Source: Paractinoplanes brasiliensis
GTDB taxonomy: Bacteria; Actinomycetota; Actinomycetes; Mycobacteriales; Micromonosporaceae
Length of the DNA: 64,000 nt
Direction: 5' to 3'
NCBI RefSeq assembly: GCF_004362215.1
Contig: NZ_SNWR01000001.1
Span: forward strand, 3,261,001 to 3,325,000
A program made the position numbers and the translations under genes. This document shows, piece after piece, positions 30,224 to 38,975 of this stretch (the first letter of the stretch is position 1; the number at the start of each line of letters is the position of its first letter). The notes under the pieces are model-generated. The model was not told the origin of the DNA and searched no databases. It worked only from the letters and a program-made list of their open reading frames with translations.

Positions 30224-32302
30224 GTGACGATCCAGACTCCGGACAGCCCGCCCTCGGCCACCCAGGTGCCCAGCGAGCGCACCTTCCACGGCGACACCGT
30301 GACCGACGAATACGCGTGGCTGGCAGAGAAGGAGGATCCGCGGACCACCGCCTATCTCGAGGCGGAGAACACGTGGACAGAGACGGCGACGGCCCACCTG
30401 GCAGGCCTGCGCGACACGATCTTCAACGAGATCAAGGGCCGTACGCTCGAGACCGACCTCAGCGTGCCGTCGCGTAAGGGCGGCTACTGGTATTACACGC
30501 GCACGGTCGAGGGCAAGCAGTACGGCATCCACTGCCGGGTCGCCGTCCAGCCCGGCCGGACAGACCCGCCGTCCACCACCGACCAGCCCGGTGAGCAGGT
30601 GCTCCTCGACGGCAACGAGCTCGCCGCCGGCCACGACTTCTTCGCCCTGGGCACGTTCGACGTCAGCGTCGACGGCAACCTGCTGGCCTACTCGACCGAC
30701 CACACCGGCGACGAGCGCTTCACCCTCCGGATCAAGGATCTGCGCACCGGTGAGCTCTACCCCGACGAGGTGCCCGACACGTCGTACGGCACGGCTTGGT
30801 CCTCGGACGGCAGCGCGCTGTTCTACGTCACCGTCGACGAGGCGTGGCGCCCCCACCGCATCTGGCGGCACAAGCTCGGCCGTCCCAGCAGCGAAGACGT
30901 GATCGTCTACGAGGAGGCGGACGAGCGCTTCTGGGTCGGGGTGGGCCTGACCCGCAGCGAGAAGTTCATCGTCATCGACTCCGGCAGCAAGATCACCTCC
31001 GAGGTCCGCGTCCTGTCCGCCGACGCGCCCGAGTCCGAGCCGGTCGTGATCGCTCCCCGCGAGCAGGGCGTGGAGTATTCGATCGAGCACCACGGCCACC
31101 GGTTCCTCATCCTGCACAACCGCGGCGCCGAGGACTTCGCGGTGTCGTGGACGTCGGCCGACGCGCCGGGCGAGTGGGTCGAGCTGATCCCGCACGAGCC
31201 CGGCACCCGCCTCGAGTCGATCGACGCGTTCGCCCGGCACATCGTGATCTCGCAGCGGCGTGACGGGCTGACCGGGCTGCGCGTGATCACCGACGGCAGC
31301 ACCGACTCGTACGAGATGGAGTTCCCCGAGCCCCTGTACGCGGTGGGCCTGAGCGGCAACCCGGAGTACGACACGGCGACCGTCCGCATCGGCTACACCT
31401 CGATGATCACGCCGAGCTCGGTGTTCGACGTCGACCTGACCACCCGCTCGATGGTGCTGCGCAAGCAGAAACCGGTGCTGGGCGGTTACGACCCGGCCGA
31501 TTACGAGCAGTTCCGCGAGTGGGCGACCGCCCCCGACGGCACCCGGGTCCCGATTTCGATCGTCGCGCGCCGGGGTGTCCGCGAACGGGGCCCGGCGCCG
31601 CTGCTCCTGTACGGCTACGGGTCGTACGAGGCCAGCATCGACCCGTATTTCTCGGTCGCCCGCCTCTCACTGCTCGACCGTGGCGTGGTCTACGCGATCG
31701 CCCACATCCGCGGCGGTGGCGAGATGGGCCGCCGCTGGTACGAGCAGGGCAAGATCCTCACCAAGCGCAACACGTTCACCGACTTCGTGGCGTGTGCCCA
31801 GTCGCTGAGCCGCGACGGCTGGACGACGCCCGAGCTGCTGGTGGCCCGGGGCGCGTCGGCCGGCGGCCTGCTGATGGGCGCCGTCGCCAACCTGGCCCCC
31901 GAGGCGTTCGCCGGCATCGTGGCCGAGGTGCCGTTCGTCGACCCGCTGACCAGCATCCTCGACCCGTCGCTGCCGCTGACGGTCACGGAGTGGGAGGAGT
32001 GGGGCAACCCGCTCGAGTCGGCCGAGGTCTACGCCTACATGAAGGGGTACAGCCCGTACGAGAACGTCGCGAAGCTGAAGTATCCGCGGCTGCTCGTCAT
32101 GGCCGGCCTGAACGACACCCGCGTGCTCTATCACGAGCCGGCCAAGTGGGTCGCGCGGCTGCGTGCCGTCGCCCCTGACGGCGATTACCTGCTCAAGACC
32201 GAGATGGGCGCGGGCCACTCCGGCCCCAGCGGACGCTACGACTCCTGGCGCGAGGAGGCGTTCGTCCTGTCCTGGGTCCTGGACGTGCTGCACCTCGCCT
32301 GA
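30224..32302 (+). CDS. Oligopeptidase B / prolyl oligopeptidase family serine peptidase (S9A)
   Basis: A 692-residue cytoplasmic peptidase. GTG at 30224 follows AGGGCAG. An N-terminal segment (FHGDTVTDEYAWLAEKEDPR) leads into a seven-bladed beta-propeller (about 80-400), then an alpha/beta-hydrolase domain with the triad Ser545 (ARGASAGGLLMG), Asp631 (LNDTRVLYHEP) and His665 (GAGHSGPSGRYD). The block RGGGEMGRRWYEQGKILTKR is typical of oligopeptidase B, which cleaves short peptides after basic residues; substrate class is inferred from similarity. It stands alone, ending 11 bases from the convergent regulator. Confidence 0.93.
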   Translation: MTIQTPDSPPSATQVPSERTFHGDTVTDEYAWLAEKEDPRTTAYLEAENTWTETATAHLAGLRDTIFNEIKGRTLETDLSVPSRKGGYWYYTRTVEGKQYGIHCRVAVQPGRTDPPSTTDQPGEQVLLDGNELAAGHDFFALGTFDVSVDGNLLAYSTDHTGDERFTLRIKDLRTGELYPDEVPDTSYGTAWSSDGSALFYVTVDEAWRPHRIWRHKLGRPSSEDVIVYEEADERFWVGVGLTRSEKFIVIDSGSKITSEVRVLSADAPESEPVVIAPREQGVEYSIEHHGHRFLILHNRGAEDFAVSWTSADAPGEWVELIPHEPGTRLESIDAFARHIVISQRRDGLTGLRVITDGSTDSYEMEFPEPLYAVGLSGNPEYDTATVRIGYTSMITPSSVFDVDLTTRSMVLRKQKPVLGGYDPADYEQFREWATAPDGTRVPISIVARRGVRERGPAPLLLYGYGSYEASIDPYFSVARLSLLDRGVVYAIAHIRGGGEMGRRWYEQGKILTKRNTFTDFVACAQSLSRDGWTTPELLVARGASAGGLLMGAVANLAPEAFAGIVAEVPFVDPLTSILDPSLPLTVTEWEEWGNPLESAEVYAYMKGYSPYENVAKLKYPRLLVMAGLNDTRVLYHEPAKWVARLRAVAPDGDYLLKTEMGAGHSGPSGRYDSWREEAFVLSWVLDVLHLA

Positions 32303-32313
32303 GGCGTCGTCGG

Positions 32314-33843
32314 CTATCGGCGGCGCAGGGCGACCACGGCGATGTCATCGGCCTGTTGCCCGGCGCCGCCGAGCTGCATCATCAGGCGCCGGCAGAACGC
32401 GTCCAGGCTGGGCTCGACCGTCGCGGCCGCGGTGGCCAGCGCGGCCAGCCCCACGTCGATGTCCGCGTCGCGCCGCTCGACCAGGCCGTCGGTGTAGAGC
32501 ACGAGCGTCCCGTCCGGCGGCAGCACGAACTCGAGGTCGTCCGGGCGGGGCGCGTTGATGCCGAGCAGCGGCCCGTGCGGCTCGACGAACCGGACGCCGT
32601 CGGCGGTGTGCAGCAGCGGTGGCAGGTGACCGGCGCTGGCCATCCGCACCCGGCCCGTCGCGGGTTCGAGGGTCATCAGGCAGATCGTCGCCGAGTCGGT
32701 GGGCAGCACGGCCCGCATGAAGTTGTTGACGAGCGTCAGCACAGTTCCCGGCGGGTGCCCCTCGACGGCGTACGCGCGTACGGCGTGCCGCACCTCGGCC
32801 ATCACCGTGGCGGCGTGCAGGGAGTGCCCGGCCACGTCGCCGATGGCCACCAGCAGCCGGCCGTCGAGCATGGTGAGCTCGTAGAAGTCGCCACCCACCT
32901 CGGTCTGCGCGCCGGCCGGCTCGTAACGCATGGCCAGCTCGATGCCGGGCACGTCGGGCAGGCGCGACTGCAGCAGGCTGCGCTGCAGGGTGACAGCGAT
33001 CCGGTGTTCCTCGTCGTAGGAACGCTGGGCCTCGACCGCCGCCGCCACCGTCTGGGAGAGCTGCCGCAGCACCGGAAAGCCCGGATTTTGGCTGCTCGCG
33101 GGCACGGCCACGTAAACCGGCGGGCGGTCGTTGCGCAGCCGGGCCGCGGCCACCGCCACCGACTCGCCCTCGGGCCACGGCACACCGTCCCACCTGGCGG
33201 CGTCGTCGTTGCGCACCACAGATCCGACAGCGACCGTTTCCTCCGGCAAGCCCCACGCCCGTACGGCCGGAGGTGAGCCCGCCGCGGCGATGCCCTCGCC
33301 GTCCGTGCCCTCGGTCAGCACCACCGCCGGGCCGCCGAAGATCTCGATGGCGCCCGCAGCGGCCGCCTCGAGCAGGTCGGGCAGGGTAGCCGCGGTGTTG
33401 ATGGCCAGTGTGGCCTCGGCAAGCCGGACCATCCGCGCGGCCAGCGACTCGGCCCGCCGGCGCGCGGAGTAGTACCGCAGCACGGCCTGGGCGGTGGCGA
33501 TCAGCTCGTCGGGCTCGATCGGCTCCACGAGGTACGCGTCGGCGCCGCGGTTGAGGCCCTGGGTGCGGTCGACCACGTCGACGGCGTGCGCCGACACATG
33601 CACCACAGGCAAGGACCCGTACGCGGGATCGGTCTTGATCTTTTCGCAGACGTCGAAGCCGCTCATGTCGGGCAGCTTGACGTCGAGCACCACCAGGTCG
33701 ACGTCGGAGCCCGGCAGCAGGCTCAGGGCCTCGCCACCGGTCTCGGCCTGCCGGACCGTGTAACCGGCGCGGGTGAGCCAGCTGACCAGCAGGTAACGCT
33801 TGGTCGCGCTGTCGTCGACGACGAGGACGATCTCTTTCTTCAT
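32314..33843 (-). CDS. Response regulator with GAF-like region and SpoIIE-type phosphatase output (RsbU/RssB-like)
   Basis: A 509-residue protein: receiver domain at 1-125 (VLVVDDSATKRYLLVSW, phospho-acceptor Asp54 in VVLDVKLPDMSG, Lys replaced by Glu in YLVEPIEP, where most receivers have YLxKP), a GAF-like middle (about 145-270) and a PP2C domain (about 280-507) with EVGGDFYELT, GDVAGHSLHAA and DDIAVVAL. Phosphorylation should gate dephosphorylation of an STAS protein. The missing conserved lysine may alter switching. ATG 33843 overlaps the upstream kinase stop as ATGA. Last gene in the rsbR-to-phosphatase operon. Confidence 0.9.
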   Translation of the reverse strand: MKKEIVLVVDDSATKRYLLVSWLTRAGYTVRQAETGGEALSLLPGSDVDLVVLDVKLPDMSGFDVCEKIKTDPAYGSLPVVHVSAHAVDVVDRTQGLNRGADAYLVEPIEPDELIATAQAVLRYYSARRRAESLAARMVRLAEATLAINTAATLPDLLEAAAAGAIEIFGGPAVVLTEGTDGEGIAAAGSPPAVRAWGLPEETVAVGSVVRNDDAARWDGVPWPEGESVAVAAARLRNDRPPVYVAVPASSQNPGFPVLRQLSQTVAAAVEAQRSYDEEHRIAVTLQRSLLQSRLPDVPGIELAMRYEPAGAQTEVGGDFYELTMLDGRLLVAIGDVAGHSLHAATVMAEVRHAVRAYAVEGHPPGTVLTLVNNFMRAVLPTDSATICLMTLEPATGRVRMASAGHLPPLLHTADGVRFVEPHGPLLGINAPRPDDLEFVLPPDGTLVLYTDGLVERRDADIDVGLAALATAAATVEPSLDAFCRRLMMQLGGAGQQADDIAVVALRRR

Positions 33844-35183
33844 GACGACGGCAGCCTCAGTGTGAAGGTGCTCCCCTCGCCGGGAGTGGAGTCGACCCGC
33901 AGGGCTCCACCCAGGATACCGGCCAGACGGCGGGCGTACGGAAGCCCGAGGCCGGTGCCCTTGCCGCTGAGCGCCTTGCTCCCCGGCACCTGATAGAACT
34001 CTTCGAAGATCCGCTCGTGCAGCTCCGGGGCGATGCCGGAGCCGGTGTCGGACACGACGAACTCGACGTCGTCACCGATCGCGCGGACCGTCAGGCGGAC
34101 CTCGCCCTCGGCGGTGAACTTGAGCGCGTTGGTCAGCAGGTTGCGCAGCACCCGGGCCAGCAGCACCTCGTCGGAGCGGATCGAGGACACGGCCGGCTCG
34201 TCGACGCTGAAGGTGACCTCGTCACGGGTCGCCAGCGGACGCAGCGTGCCCCTGAGCTGCCCGAACATCGCCTTGAGGTCGACCTGCCCCCAGGTCGGCT
34301 CGATCCGGCCCGCCTCGGCCTTGGCCAGGTCGAGCAGGTCGTTGACCAGCGTCAGCAGGTCGCTGGCGGAACCGCGGATCAGCTCGACCTGACGCCGCTG
34401 CTCGGTGGTCAGCGGGTCGGACGACTCGTCGCCGAGCAGCCGGCTCAGCCCGATGATCGCGGTCACCGGCGCGCGCAGCTCGTGGCTGACGTTGGCCAGG
34501 AACCGGCTCTTGGCCTCGCTGGCCGCGGCGAGCTGCTCGGACTTCTCGTCGAGCTCGGCGTAGAGCGCCACGACACCGCGGTTGGTCTCCTCCAGCTCCT
34601 CGGAGAGCTGGTGATAGAGCGCCATGACGCCCCGGTTGGTCTCCTCGAGCTCCTCGTTGAGCCGGGCCAGCTCGTCGCGTTGCGCCCGCACCTCGTTCAG
34701 CGCGGTGACGAGCTGCTGGTTCTGGACGTTCAGCTCGTCCAGCGGGCTGCCCGGCACGTGGGCGGACAACCCGGCGCGGATTTCCTCCAGCCGTTCCGGG
34801 GTCAACCGCGGCGCGCTTGCCGACAGACGTCGAGCCATCCACACGACCGTACCGGTCTCACCGTCCTCGACCTCCATCTTGTCCACCAGGCGGCCGACAT
34901 GTCCGAGTTCCGCCCGGAGCCGGGCCGCCCCGAGCGTCAGGCGCTCGACCGACACCCGCAAGATCGTGGATACCCCGTCCGGGCGGATCGCGAACGTCAC
35001 CTCGGCATCGGTGTACCCACCCAGCACCACCCGGCTCACCTCGCTGAGGGCGGTGGCGATGCGGGTCTGGTCCTGCTGCTCGAGGCCGACCTCGCGGGCC
35101 ACCTCGCGGGCCAGCTGGCGGATCAGGAACACGTCCTGGGCCACGCGCAGGCGCATCGTGAGCAGCGGCTGCGGGCCGGTCAT
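33840..35183 (-). CDS. Soluble sensor histidine kinase of the stressosome-like operon
   Basis: A 447-residue cytoplasmic kinase. Residues 1-120 resemble a divergent anti-sigma-type ATPase domain (FLIRQLAREVAREVGLEQQD, then TRIATALSEVSRVVL). A coiled coil (about 145-215) contains a repeated ELEETNRGVMALYHQL / ELEETNRGVVALYAEL unit. HisKA follows with FLANVSHELRAPVTAIIG and HATPase_c with NLLTNALKF, DTGSGIAPE and GKGTGLGL. Partner is presumably the receiver-phosphatase encoded next with ATGA overlap. Its start also overlaps the upstream gene by four bases. This couples a phosphorelay to partner switching. Confidence 0.9.
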   Translation of the reverse strand: MTGPQPLLTMRLRVAQDVFLIRQLAREVAREVGLEQQDQTRIATALSEVSRVVLGGYTDAEVTFAIRPDGVSTILRVSVERLTLGAARLRAELGHVGRLVDKMEVEDGETGTVVWMARRLSASAPRLTPERLEEIRAGLSAHVPGSPLDELNVQNQQLVTALNEVRAQRDELARLNEELEETNRGVMALYHQLSEELEETNRGVVALYAELDEKSEQLAAASEAKSRFLANVSHELRAPVTAIIGLSRLLGDESSDPLTTEQRRQVELIRGSASDLLTLVNDLLDLAKAEAGRIEPTWGQVDLKAMFGQLRGTLRPLATRDEVTFSVDEPAVSSIRSDEVLLARVLRNLLTNALKFTAEGEVRLTVRAIGDDVEFVVSDTGSGIAPELHERIFEEFYQVPGSKALSGKGTGLGLPYARRLAGILGGALRVDSTPGEGSTFTLRLPSS

Positions 35184-36211
35184 GGCAACCGGGCCACGAG
35201 AACGCCGGCGTCGTCGCGGCGCACCCCCGCGTCGCGCAGCACCGTCGCCGCGATCACCAGCGGCGAGTGGGTGAGCAGGCCGGGATAGTCGGCCACCTTC
35301 CACCGGTCGGCGACCCCGTCGGAGTGCAGGACCACGATCGCGTCCGGGGTGATCGGGTAGTCGTACTCCCGGATCTGACGCCGCTGGTGACCGGCGATCC
35401 CAGGCAGCGAGACCATGCCCCGCCGCGGCCCGGCCGTCGAGAGAACGGTGCCGGTGATGTTGCCGAGGCCGGCGTAGCGGACCAGGCCCTCGTCGGCGTC
35501 GAGCTCGGCGACGGCCACAGCCGCTCCCCGGGTGTGGTTCAGCTTGCGGTGCAGGATCTCGAGCACGGCCGCGGGCGGAACGGCCGGGGCGTCCGTGAAC
35601 GCGCGGACCGCCTCCTGCGCGGCGGCCGCGGCCAGGCCGCCGTGTCCCAGCCCGTCGCACATCATCACCTGACGGCGGCCGTCGGCCTCGCGGACCGCGT
35701 ACGCGTCGCCGCTGAGCTGCTCCCCGGTGAGCGGACGGGTCAGTCCCGCCGCCCACGTCCCCGCGGGCACGCCGGAGGGCCAGACCTGAGCGGCGAGCAC
35801 GGTGCCCTTCCCCGGTACGGAATGCATGTCGCACCACGTGGACTGCCGCGAGATCGCCCCCAGCCCGATGCCCAGGGTGCCCGCCGTGGAGTGCCCGTCG
35901 CCGAAGGACTGCGCCAGGTCCGCCATGCCGGGCCCGCTGTCGAGCGCGACGATCTCGACGCCGGCCTGCCCGGCCGCCCGGACCGCGCGCAGCAGCAGCA
36001 CACCCTGGTCGGCGTGCTTGGCCAGGTTTCCGGCGGCCTCGGCGGCCACGATCGAGAGATCGGCGATGCGGCGCTCGGGCAGCGCCAGCTCGACGGCCAG
36101 GCGTTCGGCGTTCCGGCGTACGGACGAGGCGGTCGGGGCGGCCTCCACCCGGAACCAGACTCCTCCGTCGAGAAGCCCCTCGGGTAGCGACGCCACCGCG
36201 CCTCCGCTCAT
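35180..36211 (-). CDS. Fused anti-sigma-type ATPase and RsbX-like PP2C phosphatase
   Basis: A 343-residue protein from ATG 36211, overlapping the rsbT stop as ATGA. Residues about 20-145 form a serine-kinase-like HATPase domain (IVAAEAAGNLAKHADQGVLL; DSGPGMADLAQSF; GTLGIGLGAISR); residues about 150-340 form a compact SpoIIE/RsbX-type phosphatase (GEQLSGDAYAVRE, MMCDGLGHGGLAA, IVVLHSDGVADRW, RDDAGVLV). RsbX resets stressosomes in Bacillus by dephosphorylating RsbR and RsbS. Carrying an opposing ATPase domain in the same chain suggests local control of phosphorylation state; this is inference. Length and order fit related actinobacterial proteins following rsbT. Confidence 0.87.
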   Translation of the reverse strand: MSGGAVASLPEGLLDGGVWFRVEAAPTASSVRRNAERLAVELALPERRIADLSIVAAEAAGNLAKHADQGVLLLRAVRAAGQAGVEIVALDSGPGMADLAQSFGDGHSTAGTLGIGLGAISRQSTWCDMHSVPGKGTVLAAQVWPSGVPAGTWAAGLTRPLTGEQLSGDAYAVREADGRRQVMMCDGLGHGGLAAAAAQEAVRAFTDAPAVPPAAVLEILHRKLNHTRGAAVAVAELDADEGLVRYAGLGNITGTVLSTAGPRRGMVSLPGIAGHQRRQIREYDYPITPDAIVVLHSDGVADRWKVADYPGLLTHSPLVIAATVLRDAGVRRDDAGVLVARLP

Positions 36212-36612
36212 CGGCACCACTTGGTCACGGTAATGGTCGTACCCTCGCCGACTGCGGTCACGATGTCGAACTCGTCGACCAGCCGGCGGGCGCCGCTCAG
36301 ACCCAGCCCCAAGCCCCCGCCGGTGGTGTAGCCGTCGGTGAAGGCCAGGTCCAGATCTGCGATGCCCGGTCCCTGGTCGGCGAAAACAATCCGGATGCCC
36401 TTACGGCGGCCGTTGTCGACCGAGCTGACCTCGACCGAGCCGCCCCCACCGTAGACCAGGGTGTTGCGGGCCAGCTCACTCGCCGCGGTGACCAGCTTCG
36501 TCTGGTCGACCAGCGACAGCTTCACGGCGACGGCGAGCGTACGGACGAGCTGCCGGACCCGAACGACGTCCTGGTCGGAGACGACCTCGATGCGCTGGGC
36601 CTGATCGCTCAC
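36208..36612 (-). CDS. rsbT: RsbT-like serine/threonine kinase (stressosome switch kinase)
   Basis: A 134-residue HATPase_c protein. ASELARNTLVYGGGGSVEV is the N-box, FADQGPGIADLDLAFTDGYT and GGGLGLGLSGARRLVDEFDI form the G boxes. In Bacillus RsbT phosphorylates RsbS and RsbR, then leaves to activate a phosphatase. Placement directly after rsbR and rsbS supports the name. Start overlaps the rsbS stop (ATGA) and its stop overlaps the next gene's start. Confidence 0.9.
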   Translation of the reverse strand: MSDQAQRIEVVSDQDVVRVRQLVRTLAVAVKLSLVDQTKLVTAASELARNTLVYGGGGSVEVSSVDNGRRKGIRIVFADQGPGIADLDLAFTDGYTTGGGLGLGLSGARRLVDEFDIVTAVGEGTTITVTKWCR

Positions 36613-37031
36613 GGTGTGGGCACCACGGGCGTCTCAGGGTCGTCCTCGTCCTCACCGAACGGGTCGTCGACGTCCTCGCTGCGCTGCCGGGCCAGCAGCT
36701 CCATACCGAGCTCGACGTTGAGGGCGGTGCGGATGCCGGGCAGCGACAGCCCCAGCTCGACCAGCGTGATCGCGACGGCCGGACGCATGCCCACCACCAC
36801 GGTGTCGGCGTCGAGCACCTTCGAGATCGAGGCGATCGAGGCGAGCGTACGGCCGACGAACGAGTCGACGATGTCGAGCGCGCTGATGTCGATGACCACG
36901 CCGTGGCAGCCGGTCGCCACGATCCGATCGGCGAGGTCCTCCTGCAGCTGCAGGGCGGTTTGGTCCTCCATGTCGATCTGGATGGAGACGAGGAGGATGT
37001 CACCGATCTTGAGGATCGGAACCCGCTCCAT
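36609..37031 (-). CDS. rsbS: RsbS-like STAS protein (stressosome scaffold)
   Basis: A 140-residue STAS-domain protein. DISALDIVDSFVGRTLASIA contains the conserved serine corresponding to the RsbT phosphorylation site, and VVVGMRPAVAITLVELGLSL is the typical second half. The C-terminal 20 residues are acidic (SEDVDDPFGEDEDDPE) beyond the usual length. With RsbR it should build a stressosome-like scaffold that sequesters RsbT. Start ATG 37031 is one base after the rsbR stop. Confidence 0.9.
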   Translation of the reverse strand: MERVPILKIGDILLVSIQIDMEDQTALQLQEDLADRIVATGCHGVVIDISALDIVDSFVGRTLASIASISKVLDADTVVVGMRPAVAITLVELGLSLPGIRTALNVELGMELLARQRSEDVDDPFGEDEDDPETPVVPTP

Positions 37032-37032
37032 G

Positions 37033-37878
37033 TCAGCGGCCCTTCCTGGTCGCCTGGGCCAGGACGTAACGCAACGCGTCGGCCAGCGAGGACTTGGTCG
37101 CGATGTCGCCGAACTCGATGCCGAGGGCGACGATCGTCTGCGCGATCTGGGGGCGGATGCCGGAGATGATGCAGTCGGCGCCCATCAGCCGGGCGGCCAC
37201 CACGGTCTTGAGGATGTGCTGCGCGACCTGGGTGTCGACGGCCGGCACGCCGGTGATGTCGATGATCGCGTACGGCGAGCCGGTCTCGACCAGGGTCTGC
37301 AGCAGCCGTTCCATGACCACCTGGGCGCGGGCCGAGTCGAGCGTGCCGACGAGCGGGACAGCGACCACGCCCTCCCAGAGCTTGACCACCGGCGTCGACA
37401 ACTCGAGCAGCTGCTCGGCCTGGTCGGCGATGAGCTCCTCGCGGACGCGTACGTAGCTGTCGAAGGTGAACAGCGCCGCCTCGTCGACGAAGGAGGAGAT
37501 GGCGGCGTAGTCCCGGAGCTTGGTGGTGTCGTCGGTCTGGCCGGAGCCGGCGAGGATGGGCAGCACCGCGTCCTTGAAGGCGAACACGCTGACAGCTGTC
37601 TCGGTGGCGCTGAAACCCTGGCGGGCGCGGGTCGACGAGAGCTCCGCAAGCTGGGCGCGCAACTCGCCCGCCGCCTCGACGCCCAGATCGGGTGCGGAGC
37701 CTGCCATCGCCTGCTGGAAGCCGCGTCGCAGCTCGGAGGTCTGGCGCTGCAGCTCCGCGTGGCTCAGCCGGCCGCGCAGCGACGAAGCCACCTGGTCCGT
37801 CCAGGCCGCGACCAGGGTCTCCTGATGCTCCTCGAGCAGTGTGGCGAAGCGGGCCGCCTCATCCGCGCTCAGCGTCAC
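37033..37878 (-). CDS. rsbR: RsbR-like stressosome sensor with RsbRD N-terminal domain and STAS domain
   Basis: A 281-residue protein, first gene of the six-gene module. Residues 1-155 are helical (ATLLEEHQETLVAAWTDQV) and resemble the RsbRD N-terminal sensory domain, not a globin; residues about 165-275 are STAS with IDITGVPAVDTQVAQHIL, containing the conserved threonine after Asp, and a second possible phospho-threonine in DIATKSSL. Such proteins transmit signals to RsbS/RsbT. Start ATG 37878. It is divergent from a further STAS gene at 38039, with 160 bases between, which likely holds promoters for both. Confidence 0.9.
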   Translation of the reverse strand: MTLSADEAARFATLLEEHQETLVAAWTDQVASSLRGRLSHAELQRQTSELRRGFQQAMAGSAPDLGVEAAGELRAQLAELSSTRARQGFSATETAVSVFAFKDAVLPILAGSGQTDDTTKLRDYAAISSFVDEAALFTFDSYVRVREELIADQAEQLLELSTPVVKLWEGVVAVPLVGTLDSARAQVVMERLLQTLVETGSPYAIIDITGVPAVDTQVAQHILKTVVAARLMGADCIISGIRPQIAQTIVALGIEFGDIATKSSLADALRYVLAQATRKGR

Positions 37879-38038
37879 CGCTGCCTCCCTCTCACCTGCA
37901 TTCAGCCTGCAACGGGCGGGACTTTACCATCGCGGAGTCCGATCGTTGCTCTGAGCCAAATAACCGGGTGAGGGGTTCCCCGTTCTACGCGCGGCACACG
38001 TCTTGGAGTACCGTTCAGCTCATAACTGGAGGTCCTGA

Positions 38039-38392
38039 ATGTCTCTGACGGTACAAACGGAACAGCGCGCCGACATGGTCGTCGTGTCGGTGGCGGGCGA
38101 GCTCGACATGGCTACCGCCCCCCAGCTTCAGGACCAGATCAGCGACCTGCTGGAGAAAGGGCGCACCCGTCTGGTCTTCGATCTGGCCGAGGTGTCGTTC
38201 TGCGACTCCACCGGGCTCTCTGTCTTCGTCCGCGCCAAGAACAGCACCGACGACGCCGGCGGCACCGTCCGCCTGGCGGCCCCGCAGCGGGGCGTGCTGC
38301 GCATCCTCGAGGTCAGTGGTCTGGTCGAGGTGCTGCGCACCTATCCCACGGTCGACGAGGCGGTCACCGCGCAGGAGCCTGCCCTCGACTGA
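38039..38392 (+). CDS. STAS-domain anti-sigma factor antagonist (RsbV-like)
   Basis: A 117-residue protein. VVVSVAGELDMATAPQLQDQ and DLAEVSFCDSTGLSVFVRA are canonical; the serine in FCDSTG (near residue 56) is the phosphorylation site. ATG 38039 follows GGAGGTCCTGA. It is divergent from rsbR and could be the downstream antagonist dephosphorylated by the phosphatases of this district, releasing a sigma factor located elsewhere. Confidence 0.92.
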   Translation: MSLTVQTEQRADMVVVSVAGELDMATAPQLQDQISDLLEKGRTRLVFDLAEVSFCDSTGLSVFVRAKNSTDDAGGTVRLAAPQRGVLRILEVSGLVEVLRTYPTVDEAVTAQEPALD

Positions 38393-38486
38393 CGGAGCCT
38401 TTCCGGAGTCGTCCCGGTCGGCGTAGTTTGTCGCCGATCGGTCGTGGGCACCTGCGGCCGTAAATTCCGGTACGCAGGAGAGCTTC

Positions 38487-38912
38487 GTGAACAAGATCTT
38501 CCAAGGCTTCAAAGACTTCATCATGCGGGGCAACGTCGTCGACCTCGCGGTCGGCGTCGTGATCGGCGCCGCGTTCACCGGCGTCGTGACCGGCTTCACC
38601 AACGGCTTCATCAAGCCGCTGATCCAGCTCATGGGCGGCGGCTCGGGCCTCGACGCGGGCAAGTTCAAGGTGCGTGGGGTCGACTTCGACTACGCGACCT
38701 TCCTCAACTCGCTGATCACGTTCCTGATCACCGCAGCGGTGCTCTACTTCTTCGTGGTGCTGCCGCTCAACATCCTGGCCGAGCGTCGCCGCCGGGGCGA
38801 GGAGCCGCCGCCGAAGGCCCCCGCCGAGGACATCGTGCTGCTCACCCAGATCCGGGACGCGCTGGTGGCCCAGCGGGGTTACGGCGACACTCCCGGCCGC
38901 CACCAGCAGTGA
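38487..38912 (+). CDS. mscL: Large-conductance mechanosensitive channel MscL
   Basis: A 141-residue membrane protein. FQGFKDFIMRGNVVDLAVGVVIG and TGVVTGFTNGFIKPLIQ form the N-terminal amphipathic helix and pore-lining TM1; LITFLITAAVLYFFVVLPLN is TM2; a charged RRRRGEEPPPK linker precedes the C-terminal helix bundle. It opens under membrane tension to release solutes during hypo-osmotic shock. GTG 38487 lies behind GCAGGAG. Adjacent to stress-signalling genes but 94 bases from the STAS gene, so co-transcription is possible, not certain. Confidence 0.95.
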   Translation: MNKIFQGFKDFIMRGNVVDLAVGVVIGAAFTGVVTGFTNGFIKPLIQLMGGGSGLDAGKFKVRGVDFDYATFLNSLITFLITAAVLYFFVVLPLNILAERRRRGEEPPPKAPAEDIVLLTQIRDALVAQRGYGDTPGRHQQ

Positions 38913-38975
38913 CTTTTCTCGAAAAGATCATCCCCGGTCCGCAACAGTCGAACAGATGTTCGATACGCTGCCCGG

